This document shows, piece by piece, positions 7,736 to 16,384 of a stretch of DNA of 22,514 bases. The position numbers and the translations under genes were made by a program. This stretch comes from Chara braunii. Its lineage: Eukaryota; Streptophyta; Charophyceae; Charales; Characeae. The DNA is taken from the NCBI GenBank assembly GCA_003427395.1, contig BFEA01000692.1:267407-289920 (forward strand), in the 5' to 3' direction. The notes beneath the pieces are model-generated. The model had not been told where the DNA came from, ran no database searches, and saw only the letters and a list, made by a program, of their open reading frames with translations. How positions within the stretch are numbered: the first letter of the stretch is position 1; the number at the start of each line of letters is the position of its first letter.

Positions 7736-8428
7736 TCTGCAAAACAAACGAACAGAAGACCAGCCAGCGCAAGGCACGCTGAAACCGTTTTCCTCAGCCT
7801 TTGTCTGTGCAGCTCTTTTGATTCTTTCTTGTCTGAGCAGTTCTCTCGATTCTCTCTTTCTTTCGGCTTTCACAAGGTTTCTCTTTTGCTTCTCCTTTCA
7901 TCTCCCCCTTTATATGTGGCTCTCAGGCACAAAGCTTGCCACGTTCATCTAGAGTTGCGCACAAGCTGCCTGTGGCCCCATGTGCCGTAACGGCCCACTT
8001 ACACACTGTAAGAAAGAGGCATAGCAAAGGGAGAGGGGATACCCGGGGGAGGCAAGAGGGACCAAAGGAAAACAAATGAAAGGCGGAGTCACCCGGAGTG
8101 TGGAATCTAGATGAGAGCATACAGAACAATAAGCGAATACTCAGAAGTAGTCCGTAGGAATGAGATTGGTGATCACACGAAAGACCCTGCTTTGCCACAA
8201 CAGCTGGCATGAACCATGCCCGCCAAACACTCCTGGCAAATGTCATGTCGTCTTTTCAGGACACAAGGCAAGGAACAACGGGTATCAAACAAGCCCATGC
8301 ATTAATCATAAGATTCATAACGTCCCCTGTCGCAAAATGGACATAGGATGTCCAGATGTGGAGGGTGTGCACAGTCGGGAAAGGAGGGAAGCCTCCTCTC
8401 CACACATAGCTGCAGAAAATCTGGCATT
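7736..8428. other. No recognisable feature
   Basis: About 700 bp with overlapping short frames on both strands and a T/C-rich stretch around 7800-7920. No repeat, RNA gene or protein family is identifiable. Confidence 0.5.
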
Positions 8429-8508
8429 GCAGTGATTCTGCCAGTCTGAGACAGTTACACCTGCAGCCGAGCAGTGATTCTGGCACAGACCGTTACACCT
8501 GCAGCCGA
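8429..8508 (+). repeat. Two-copy tandem duplication, about 40-bp unit
   Basis: Units 8429-8470 (42 bp) and 8471-8508 (38 bp) share GCAGTGATTCTG-CA and GTTACACCTGCAGCCGA, with a small deletion in the second. Both strands are open through it, but no protein family is recognised. Confidence 0.9.
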
Positions 8509-9027
8509 GTGTAACAGTATGTGCAGCTGTGCAGACGAGATGGGCTTGACCTATTGCCATATTGCCCCGCTGAGGCACAGGGGCAGAGACGTGATCCTCA
8601 ACATAAAAGAGTCTATGAATGGTTTGCTGAGGCAAGAAAACGTCACCATTGCGAAGGACCATGAGGCCGTTGTCCCAACATGTTCCCAGTGGTCAGAGGC
8701 ATGACCGACGACCATGTAATGGAGGCCAGGTCCATGCACACAGGTAGAGGTGTAGGATGAAGCATCACGCGCGGGGTCAAGCAAGGTGCAGTTCAAATTG
8801 GCTGCCCCCCATTAGCAACCTCCATTGTAAGGCCTCGTTCCCTGGTATGGTTACTACCTTTGGCCTCTAGACACAGAAGATCCAAATCAATCTGAAGGAC
8901 GGTTGCAAGAAAGTTCGACACGCCTGACATGCCACGGGCAGGAGATCTCCTGAAAGCGGGGAGGAACTGGACTAGCCCCTTGATCATTCCTTGGTTGCAA
9001 ATTCATTGCATTACGAGTTGTGAAACA
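8509..9027. other. Unassigned sequence, several overlapping open frames
   Basis: Frames of 76-115 codons overlap on both strands across 8315-8800. None has a recognised domain and none is clearly favoured by composition. It may be a relic of a mobile element but cannot be assigned by eye. Confidence 0.35.
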
Positions 9028-9028
9028 G

Positions 9029-9084
9029 TAATTTCCAATTTTTTCATATGTTTCGGTGTAGACGTACTGTAGAGAAAAATTGGA
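9029..9084. repeat. Inverted repeat with about 13-bp arms
   Basis: TTTCCAATTTTTTC near 9030 is the near-perfect reverse complement of GAAAAATTGGAAA near 9073, with about 30 bp between. It lies immediately upstream of a tRNA-derived SINE head. It may be the scar or end of a small AT-rich element. Confidence 0.6.
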
Positions 9085-9093
9085 AACATATCC

Positions 9094-9560
9094 AGCGGCC
9101 TAGCTCAGTTGGTTAGGCATGCAAGGGGCATTCAGGAGGTTGTGGGTTCGAGCCCCATAAGTGTCTGCAGCACACTTAGGCCCCTATGAGCGCTTGATAC
9201 CCCTGACCGGTATTAGTATGGTCTATGACCGACATGGGTGTGAGTGTGAGTGTGAGTGTGAATGTGACTGGGTTGTGTGTGGTGTGTCAGAGAGTGTTGG
9301 CCATAGCCACTGCTGCTACTTGGTAGGGGGTGGGGGAAGTAGATGGGAGGCACCTCGTGCCAACAAACTGTGATAGTCCACTTGATACCCCTGATTGGTA
9401 CTATTAGGGTCTATGACCAAGTTGAACACGGGTGTGCGTGTGAATGTGAGTGCGAGTGTGAGTGGGTTGTGTGTGGTGTGTGGGAGAGTGTTGGCCATAG
9501 CCACTGCTGCTACTCCATAGGGGGTGCGGGAAGTAGATGGGAGGGGCAGCTACTGGCAAA
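9094..9560 (+). mobile_element. tRNA-derived SINE-like element with duplicated body
   Basis: The head has A box TAGCTCAGTTGG (9101-9112) and B box GGTTCGAGCCC (9145-9155), the internal polymerase III promoter of a tRNA-related SINE. The body contains two tandem units with 188-bp period (9193-9380 and 9381-about 9560). Each opens CTTGATACCCCTGA, has a GTCTATGACC motif, a (GTGAGT)n-like stretch, and GAGAGTGTTGGCCATAGCC. It shares the A box with the 6616 SINE but not the body, so they are different families. No clear A-tail or target duplication was found, so the 3' end is uncertain. Confidence 0.6.
9193..9560 (+). repeat. 188-bp tandem units in the SINE-like body
   Basis: Two units with strong similarity over their whole length, including the exact word TTGGCCATAGCCACTGCTGC and the GGGAAGTAGATGGGAGG word. 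The internal TGTGAGTG microsatellite-like part differs in length and sequence between the units, as expected from slippage after duplication. Confidence 0.9.
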
Positions 9561-9589
9561 ATGCTCGGTCTTTGCGTTAGCCCGCCGTC

Positions 9590-10304
9590 CCCACTGGCAA
9601 ACCCACCCTACTCCCTGACCGCCGCAGATCAGGGCGGGGGGAAAACATGCATCCCCTTGAACCACCAGTAATTGGCCCAGCTATCGGCCGCAGAAAAAAA
9701 AAGAGTAGAAACGTTTCTAGTTGGATGAATTTGGGCGCTCCTGTAGTAGCCCGTACGTTTCCTAAAATTGTGGCGCATTAACAGGCATGACTCGCGGAAG
9801 TACTGGTGAGAGGTAGCTATGTTTGCAGGGGTCCCCTGGATAGGCTTAGGAGTAGTGGTAGGTAGATAGTGAAAGGTGAAATCGAGAGAAGAATACATCA
9901 TACTGATATATATTGTTATTCTGAAGCATAGAGGATTCTCCCACGCCCCTAAGAGCAAGTCAAGCAGACTCATGGGCCCACTCCATGATAACAAATTTAT
10001 TGACCCCTGGCGGTTGATCTGAGTGTAGGCAGCCACAAGTAAACCAGGGACCACACTCAAATCTTGTATTTGGTTCAAGGTAACCATGGACGATTTGACT
10101 TGGTGCTTTTTTACCATCAGACTCCGTCATGAGAAGGGAACCTGGTTTGGTGGAGGGAGTGGGTAGGGGAGGAGAGGGGAGAGCGGGGAGGGCAATCACG
10201 GTAGACCTATGGCTGGCGTCCTGATTGCCCTGGGGTTGGGGTACAGAGTGACGTCCCTCTCCTTCTCGTTCACTTTTTTTTCCTCAATGAAATTTGAGCT
10301 TTTG
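9590..10304 (-). other. Unassigned; open frames on minus strand and a G-rich block
   Basis: A 162-codon minus-strand frame (9629-10117) and an overlapping 79-codon frame (9960-10199) are open. The second ends in a fairly protein-like stretch (PPGVNKFVIMEWAHESA), but neither matches a family I know. On the plus strand 10143-10195 is a GGGG/GAGG-rich block with four or more G runs. Confidence 0.25.
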
Positions 10305-10398
10305 AGCAATTTGCCAATTTCTCATTTCATGTGTGTCATTGGTTTCGCAGGGGCCCCTGTTAATCTTCTCCACGTCGTTCCATTCTACCAAAAGGGAC
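10305..10398 (-). pseudogene. U6 snRNA-derived pseudogene (minus strand)
   Basis: On the minus strand the sequence begins GTCCCTTTTGG like the U6 5' end. It continues with TGGAACGA, GGAGAAGATTA, GGCCCCTGCG, AATGACAC and TGAGAAATTGG, matching U6 blocks in order up to near the 3' end. The 5' stem-loop 3' half (GGGGACATCCGATAAAA in functional U6) is largely missing, and the ACAGAG box reads GTGGAG instead. Loss of this catalytic and 5'-splice-site-pairing box argues against function. I see no plant-type upstream element or TATA at the expected spacing. An eight-A run lies about 30 bp beyond the 3' end. Confidence 0.8.
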
Positions 10399-11254
10399 AG
10401 TTAATCTCAAGGACAAGATTACCCATCAAATTTCAAAATGGTTTTTTGCTCTTCATAGTATAACTTTAAAAGTCTGAACACAAGCCCTGCGATTTGGCAT
10501 TTACCTGAAGCAGACCCAGCCCGTCTACATTTGGCCATTTTTTACCATGCATCTGCATCTGCGCGGTCACCGCGGTGCATACACAAACATCCAGAAAAGG
10601 ACCGGCCTGATACTTGCACATGCCAGAACAGTGCCCTTGTGTTCGATGATTCGATCCCCTTACATGTTTTCCTCTTTGTTGAAAGACGCGAACTTCACTC
10701 TCTCAGAGAGAAAAAGCAGCTCATCCCAAGGGGAGCCAGAGGGAGAGAGGAACCCAGGAGTCCACTCTCCCAAGAGGCCAACCATCCACAGACCACCCTA
10801 AAGGTATCCTTGTGCAGGACAGGATCAACCTCGAGTTGTGGGGCAGCACGTGAAACAACAAAAACATTTAAGGAGTAAAGCTAATATAATTCCAAAGGAC
10901 AATGGAAAAGAGGGGGCTACCACTCTGGGAACTGCATCTCCAGACGGAAAATGGGAAAAGCATAAGTATTAAAAACCCATGAATCGACAAAGTCATGAAC
11001 TTGCCACTGAACTCCAACTTTGCGTTTTGGGCAAAGTACAATTCACTACAGGTTCTTCATTTCTGACTGATGCCTTCCGTGGGTCTACTGTTGTAATCAC
11101 AATGATCAGAAATGAAGAGTCCAGGAAAGTGAGATCTCATCCGGGAAACCAACAAGACCTTTACATCAGGGGGCATCATGGTCAACCTTCCCAGAGAAAG
11201 GGGCTGAATAACGCCTCCTGCGAAGTCATCATGGTTCCACCACCGGCACCAGAG
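10399..11254. other. No firm feature
   Basis: About 850 bp. Plus-strand frames at 10531-10878 and 10979-11365 show no recognisable domain. On the minus strand a protein-like frame of about 57 codons ends around 11065 and could be a frameshifted continuation of the decayed frame at 11255-12208, but this is speculative. Confidence 0.35.
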
Positions 11255-12208
11255 TTAAGGACACCTCCTTTTCTTGTCTTTGTTAAGAGGTTCTTTTTGG
11301 CGATAGGGGTGAATTTGATCCTTCTCCTTTCTCGGGGGAGGACCTTTCATGCCACACACATCTAAAAGTGGCGAAACAGCGTTCTCGCCACAAAGGCACT
11401 CAACACTCCTCGGATGCTGGGCGGACTTAAGGCCCAGCAGCTGAGGGAACCACACTAGCCTTAGCCTAGCAATAGTGATGCATCCCTGTGAACCACTACA
11501 ATGCCAAATATCAATATCTTCCCTTGAAAGTTGATCAACGGCGGCCAAATCCTCAACCATTTTCGAATGCCTGGCAACTCCCCAGCGCAACTTGAACACA
11601 CGTCTTCATGCGTAGGATTTATAGCTGAGAATTGTGCGGAAACTGCAGAGTTTGGAGCGTAGAGATGCGGGAAGTGTCGTGGTCATCCACCTTTGGATGG
11701 TGAGGATAATATTTGTGCACCACAAATATTTAATTTCTTCTGTAAGGAAAGATTTGTGGTTGTGGAGGATCTCCTCTACAGTCTTGTTTGTGGGAACCAC
11801 CAAATGGATGAGCTGCGCTTCAGTGCAGCCTCAACGGTCGTGGTGGAAACCCCTTCGGTTAATCAAGCACTCGATTTCCGCTATTACCTTGGTATTTTTC
11901 AGAAAGATATTCAATGCAATTTTAGTCACAATCGACCCACCGACACTGCCAGTGGTCCCCGGCTTGCCCAACTGATCCATGATTTCTGACACTCAGCAGT
12001 GCTACCGTAGTAATTGCAACCTTTCCAAGCACAGTGATGTCCCCACTATTTTGCCCGCTTGGTCAAGCGTGTGTCCATCAACAAGGTCATATGTCCTTCT
12101 ATTGATCAAAGAGTGCATCCAAAGTGAGCGGCAATCATCCGGCAACCTTCAACCCAATTTTTCCCTCCGATGGTGGAGTTCACTAGAGTGTGCCTCCCAA
12201 CCAATCAT
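11255..12208 (-). pseudogene. Decayed open reading frame, function unknown
   Basis: One minus-strand frame runs 318 codons from an ATG at 12206-12208 to a stop at 11255 with only five internal stops: TGA at 12149-12151, TAG at 12002-12004, and TGA at 11993-11995, 11831-11833 and 11606-11608. The part 11255-11980 has just two. Recognisably protein-like stretches include TYDLVDGHTLDQAGKIVG, GGSIVTKIALNIFLKN and TNKTVEEILHNHKSFLTEE. Two TGAs follow codons ending in T or A and could have been CGA, a common decay route through methyl-CpG. I do not recognise the family. The alternative is a chance run, or spliced exons of an unknown gene. A small MITE lies 35 bp away. Confidence 0.3.
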
Positions 12209-12242
12209 TCAGTAGCACTCCACCCTCGCAGACACTAATATA

Positions 12243-12325
12243 AAGGGCATACTCACACTAGGGACTTTTCGAACAAATGTGGCCCCAGTGCATCCAGAAA
12301 AGTCCCAGCGGTGACTATATTCCCA
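12243..12325 (+). mobile_element. Short hairpin MITE (about 83 bp)
   Basis: The left half reads GGGCATACTCACACTA then GGGACTTTTC. The right half, reverse complemented, reads ATAGTCACCGCT then GGGACTTTTC. The two arms pair over about 22 bp with a short loop, giving a near-complete hairpin. The first 16 bases are identical to the left end of the 13617 element and nearly identical to the 6013 element, so it belongs to the same family. TA is present on the left (12241-12242) but not obvious on the right, so the right boundary is approximate. Confidence 0.55.
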
Positions 12326-12427
12326 GGAGCGTGCCAGCATACACAGGGCCTACAGGTTTGGCCTACAGGCCTACCGAGGCCTACAGCAGCCAGTAGGTCC
12401 GACCCTGCTACAGCCCAAAGGTCCACA

Positions 12428-12779
12428 GGTAAGGTCCCACTTGCCGAGATTCTTCATTCTCGACCGTTGATCCTTGCGAGTGCAGTCTGAGTAAGTGGTA
12501 TCTTAGCTCCGGAATCTGGATGCTCAGTTGCTAACCAGTCCCAGAACCTCTTCTGAGGCGACAAGTCAAGCACGCAGACCCCCCAGGGCGAGGTCCCACT
12601 TATCCGATTTCTTTGTTCTTGACCATTGATCATTGCAGTGTATAACCCAAAAAAAAAAAAAAAAAAAGACCGCTGCGATGTAAGCTCAGAAACAAAGACA
12701 CCCAGGTAAGTGCTGTCTCAGCTCCAGATGCTAACCAGTTCATGAACTCTTCTAAGCCGACAACTCAAGCACACACACC
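12428..12779 (+). repeat. Two-copy diverged tandem duplication, about 160-190-bp unit
   Basis: Units starting near 12428 and 12587 share AGGTCCCACTT, the TTCTTGACC-TTGATC word, GTAAGTG, TC(T)AGCTCC, GATGCTAACCAGT and CGACAA-TCAAGCACACA-ACC. Gaps and about 20% substitutions separate them. The second unit carries a run of about 19 As (12649-12667) that the first lacks. Confidence 0.8.
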
Positions 12780-13614
12780 ATCCACTTGCTGTTTCCTTTC
12801 TCCAAAGAAGAACAGTGAGTTGTTAAAAAAAGATGTTGTCCAGCAGGTTATAGCTCAAACCACCAGTACTTCCGAAAGTCGCAGATTGTTAACGGCCAGC
12901 CAAAGGAAAAAGCCACGACGTTGTTTCCACTTGAATGGATTTATAGCGGCACCACAGGCCCATTCATCCCAGCACGTCACGGCTTTTTCACGGCTTTTTC
13001 TCACCTGCAACTTCCAGAAGTACTTCTGGTTCAGTCGGTTGCATGGCTCAGTTGAACTATGGCTGTGTCAGGTGCTGCTTTCAAGACCCACTCAGGCATC
13101 CCCAGCCAATCAACATGCCCCCGGGGCAAGCCAGATATCATGGCCCAGTGGCATGCCAAATATCATGCCCTGGGGCCGTGCTAGAACAATGAAAGGACGA
13201 AAAGCTGTGGATAAAATAACTGTGGAGAGACAATGCTGACCAGAATCCTCGATAATATCGAAAGGCTGTCATCCCATTGAGAAAATTTAAAAAAAAACAA
13301 ATCTAGAGGGAGGGGGGGAAGGGGGGAGAGGGAAAAGACTTCGTCAACGTAACAAACTCCATGTTGTTCATCATTTCCCCCTCTTGTTTCCTACCCCTAC
13401 AAAACAGAAAGACAGTGAAAGTCGAAGGACATAAATACTCGCTCAAAATTAGCCCCATCAAAATGCACCCACACCCTCTGCATATCCAGATGCACAGCAT
13501 GCACGCTGACATCCACTGTGGCCACCCAGGTAAACCCCAACCAGCGTAGTTTTCGCATTTGCACATTTGCAAATCCGAACGCGCAATTTCTGCACTTTTC
13601 CCTTAAACCACCAG
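12780..13614. other. No firm gene; one exon-like frame
   Basis: A 165-codon plus frame (12742-13239) starts within the duplication and has no recognised domain. At 13408-13529 an open frame lies between AAAACAG and CAG|GTAAAC, which resemble splice sites, but its His/Met/Pro-rich sequence is not family-like. A G-rich block of GGGAGGGGGGGAAGG type lies at about 13307-13330. Confidence 0.3.
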
Positions 13615-13774
13615 TAAGGGCATACTCACACTAGGGCCTTAGACAATGGATCAATGCGCAATTGATATCGCCATCATCTTGGTCTGAGGGGCGATTATGT
13701 ATGGCACTTGCTCTTTCTTTTCTTTTCTTTTCTTCGGGCCTAAATCGGACTAAGATGTAGTCGCGTTATCTCAT

Positions 13775-13846
13775 TGGAGCATAGCCAAGTGGAAAGGCAT
13801 CGGTTTTTGATACCGACAAGCAAAGGTTCGAATCCTTTTACTCCAG
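13775..13846 (+). tRNA. trnQ: tRNA-Gln(UUG), mitochondrial type, probably organelle-derived insertion
   Basis: A full 72-nt cloverleaf. Acceptor TGGAGCA pairs with TACTCCA with one C-A mismatch. The D stem is GCC/GGC. The anticodon stem TCGGT/ACCGA closes the loop TTTTGAT with anticodon TTG at 13807-13809. The T stem AAAGG/CCTTT closes loop TTCGAAT, and the discriminator is G. The U1-A72 pair and overall sequence match plant mitochondrial trnQ almost base for base from memory, unlike the nuclear cytosolic tRNA-Gln. The encoded 3' end lacks CCA. The GTGGAAAGG D loop and acceptor mismatch are small departures consistent with relaxed constraint. A group II intron RT remnant 340 bp downstream supports a mitochondrial origin. 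Whether it is transcribed in the nucleus is unknown. Confidence 0.85.
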
Positions 13847-14188
13847 CGATTAATTCCAATTCAGTTCTTGTTTTGAAAGCTGACGTATTAAACTTTCGGA
13901 GCCCAAAAAAAGTAATGCTTTAAAAAGAGCATGGTTCATCAGATGAAATACACTCACAGAATAATTGGAGATACCACAAGCGAATACCATATAACCTAAC
14001 TGGCTACAAGTAGAATAAGCAATAACCCTTTATAGTTTATTTGTGTTCAAGTGTGTCTAGAGCATCAAAATGGTGTGATGGAATGATAAATAGTTTGAAT
14101 GCTAATCAATTGCAATCTATGAATCAACGTTCAATGGGATAAATGAGTGTATCCCAAGTGATCAAAAGAAACACACTGAAGGATGCAT

Positions 14189-14338
14189 TACACCCCCTTC
14201 GCAGATGATTTTCTAGTAGCAATCTCTGGTCCACGATCAGAAGCAGTGAAACTGAGATCTGAATTGGAATCGTTCCTTAGAGACAAACTCCAATTAACAC
14301 CGAGTACGGACAAAACCCATATTACCCCAGAAGAGTGG
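14189..14338 (+). pseudogene. Group II intron reverse transcriptase/maturase fragment
   Basis: The frame contains FADDFLVAISGP followed by SEAVKLRSELESFLRDKL-LTPS-DKTHIT. This is the diagnostic RT domain-5 YADDF block plus the following helix and L-L...KT-IT motif of group II intron-encoded proteins (maturases), which assist splicing and retrohoming of organellar introns. The catalytic Asp pair is present. The usual Arg before F/Y-ADD reads Pro, and upstream of about 14180 the frame is broken by stops, so only about 45 codons survive. With the tRNA-Gln it suggests a nuclear insertion of mitochondrial DNA. The last codons (EEW, then TAG) already belong to the transposon-like end. Confidence 0.75.
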
Positions 14339-14356
14339 TAGTGTGAGTACGGCCTA

Positions 14357-14776
14357 AGCAGCCCTGATTGTCAACGAAAAACCGTCAGCTAACACAAGGC
14401 GCATGAAGGCTCAGAGTGCTTATCAGGAAAAGCCTGGCGGCTCAAGGCAAATAGTGGGCCTCGCTGTTCAGATATGTTATTTTTCCCCTTTTTTTTTTAA
14501 CCCAGAGTAGGACTACACGGGAGAGTGATGCAAGCACCTCCCCCTAGTGACCCTCCTCAGGTGCTCTGGTCCATTGGTGAGGAGCATCACCTGCTGAAAA
14601 CCAGCTCCAACACCCCTCATACAATGTTGCCTTCATACAGAGCGTCCAAATAGCTAGCTACCTCACGAGAGACCTCCAGGATTCCATGAATCAAGGGATT
14701 AACCGTCCTAGGCGAGCCTAATGTCCCGAATGGATGTCCTGTCCACTTCTTATTGTTCCCCCTAGGACAAACCTAT
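14357..14776. other. No recognisable feature
   Basis: About 420 bp between the mitochondrial-cargo element and the large DNA transposon. Contains a T-run at about 14490-14500 and no protein-like frame. Confidence 0.6.
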
Positions 14777-14792
14777 GGGGCTCGTTAGACAC
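14777..14792 (+). repeat. Left TIR of the 2.6-kb transposon
   Basis: GGGGCTCGTTAGACAC, exact reverse complement of 17382-17397; preceded by TAT. Confidence 0.9.
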
Positions 14793-15301
14793 GCCTTGGG
14801 GCGTCCTCGGAGCTGAAGGAAGTTTCCTTCGGAGTTTTGAAGGAAATTCCCGTTGTCATTCCACCTATCCTTGGGCTGGTCTCCCAAGGGTGATTCCTTT
14901 CGGCCGCCAGCGGCCATTGTCATAATATAATAGTCAGCCGCGGGGGGTGGGCAATGCCTTGGTCCATTGGGTGATGTCCATCTTGCTACGGTGTGGTCCA
15001 GCTGCCGAAGGCGGGAAATTTTGAAAGGCGCTGGCGACCGGGAAAAAAAACCCTTAAAAAGCAATGGACCTCCCCGTTCGAAAATCAAATTTCAAATTGG
15101 GTGTTGGACGTCACGACGGCGACGTGGGGAAGGTGGCGTTCGTCCATGTATCACCCGCGGCAGCGGCCACGGGGTCAAACTCGGAGGGCGGCCATGATCA
15201 CGGCCGCCGCGGCTCCGGCCTCGGTTGGGTGCGGCCGTGACTTTCAGGAATTTTTTGAGACTTAAAAAGACTCTAAAAAAATAAAATAAAAAATATGATG
15301 T

Positions 15302-15324
15302 TGTAGATCTGTTCGAGATCTACA
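15302..15324. repeat. Perfect 9-bp-stem hairpin inside the transposon
   Basis: TGTAGATCT, loop GTTCG, AGATCTACA. The stem is perfect. It sits at the edge of an AT-rich block with several T runs (15330-15580). It could be a structural element of the transposon or an RNA hairpin; no function is shown. Confidence 0.7.
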
Positions 15325-15587
15325 TTGCCCAATTTTTTTATTTTTTTTTTACTTCGTTTTTTAATTTCGAAAATTCAAAAACTAAACAAAAAATTCCTAA
15401 GGCAAAAGCTGTTTTTTTTTTTTTTTTTTTGTTAAGAAGAACTATGAAACTCATGTGTTTTTTAATTTCCAATTCAGTAAACTTTTTGGATATGGCCATG
15501 AGGCAAAAGTTGTTCAGCTTATTTTTGCGCATAACATATTGTTTTTCCAGAATTTTTTGAATTATTTTTTATTTATTTTTTCATGGT

Positions 15588-15650
15588 CGCGGCGTCGCGG
15601 CCTAGGCCGCACCCGCGGCCTCGGCCGCGTGGCCACCTCCGTGGAGGATT
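15588..15650. other. GC-rich palindromic block in the transposon
   Basis: Contains CGGCCTAGGCCG and GCGGCCTCGGCCGC, both palindromes, immediately after an AT-rich stretch. A similar GC-rich, GGGTGCGGCC-containing block lies at about 15180-15240 in inverted orientation, so the AT-rich segment is bracketed by related GC-rich arms. Confidence 0.5.
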
Positions 15651-16384
15651 CATAGGCGTCCATATCTGCGATGGTGGAAACGAGCATTTGCAGTGGCGCA
15701 GTGGAGTCCTCGTACCTCAGGCTCGTCATGAATTTGTGCCACGAAGGTCCATCGTCATCGCCTCTACATGCCGCCACGCCTATATGTTGAGTCGAGCACA
15801 CGCGGGGAACGTCATCCGGGACTTGGCACTGACGTTACTGTGGTCGTCACGAGTTGGTGGGCTGTTGTATTTTCGTGGTACATGAGCATTGCAACACACG
15901 TGTCGATGAAGGGCGGCAGCGACGACGGACGTGCAAAGTTGACGACGATCGAGAAGACAACCGTGCTCTTTCGTCGTCAGTGGGAGAGGGCATTGGGCAG
16001 AATGAGTGCGCAGCTCCGCGCACGGAGGAGAAAGACGCTTCATCAAGTCCCGGTCGAAGGGCTAGATACCATCACCATGGCTGCAGTTCAGGTTTGCTGC
16101 GCCATAGGTTGCAATGTACTTCCACCAGCGACGCCGAGGTGGTGGATGCAAAGGAGGACGGGGGGGTGGGGTAGGAGGATCTCAGGCAATGCAATGATGC
16201 AACATAGTAGTACTTCTGGGAGCAGCTGCGTATGTCGCCACGTGTCTTTCGGGCGATGGCGATTGCATCGTGTGTGGACGAACTACCGCGGGATGTGCTG
16301 CCGATGTCGATGTCGACTGCAGTCGGTGTCGATCCCTCGTCTTCTCTATTGGAGGCCTTCGATAAAGGTCGTCCATCAATGATA

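Larger units (their letters stand above)
13617..14354 (+). mobile_element. TIR-bounded element carrying mitochondrial-like DNA
   Basis: The left end reads AGGGCATACTCACACTA. The reverse complement of the right end reads GGCCGTACTCACACTA. Both are flanked by TA (13615-13616 and 14355-14356), as at 6013-6100. The 738-bp interior holds a complete mitochondrial-type tRNA-Gln (13775-13846) and a group II intron RT remnant that reaches within about 15-25 bp of the right end. Either a MITE captured organelle-derived DNA, or mitochondrial DNA was inserted into a MITE, leaving only short ends of the original. No transposase is encoded. That the two ends belong to one element is inferred from orientation and TA flanks. 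Confidence 0.5.

Noticed and set aside
9094-9165. Functional tRNA gene at 9094
   Set aside because: Only the A and B boxes fit; the D and anticodon stems cannot form, so it is a SINE head.
13408-13529. Plus-strand exon between AAAACAG and CAG|GTAAAC
   Set aside because: Splice-like borders are present, but the acceptor lacks a strong pyrimidine tract and the His/Met/Pro-rich peptide matches nothing.
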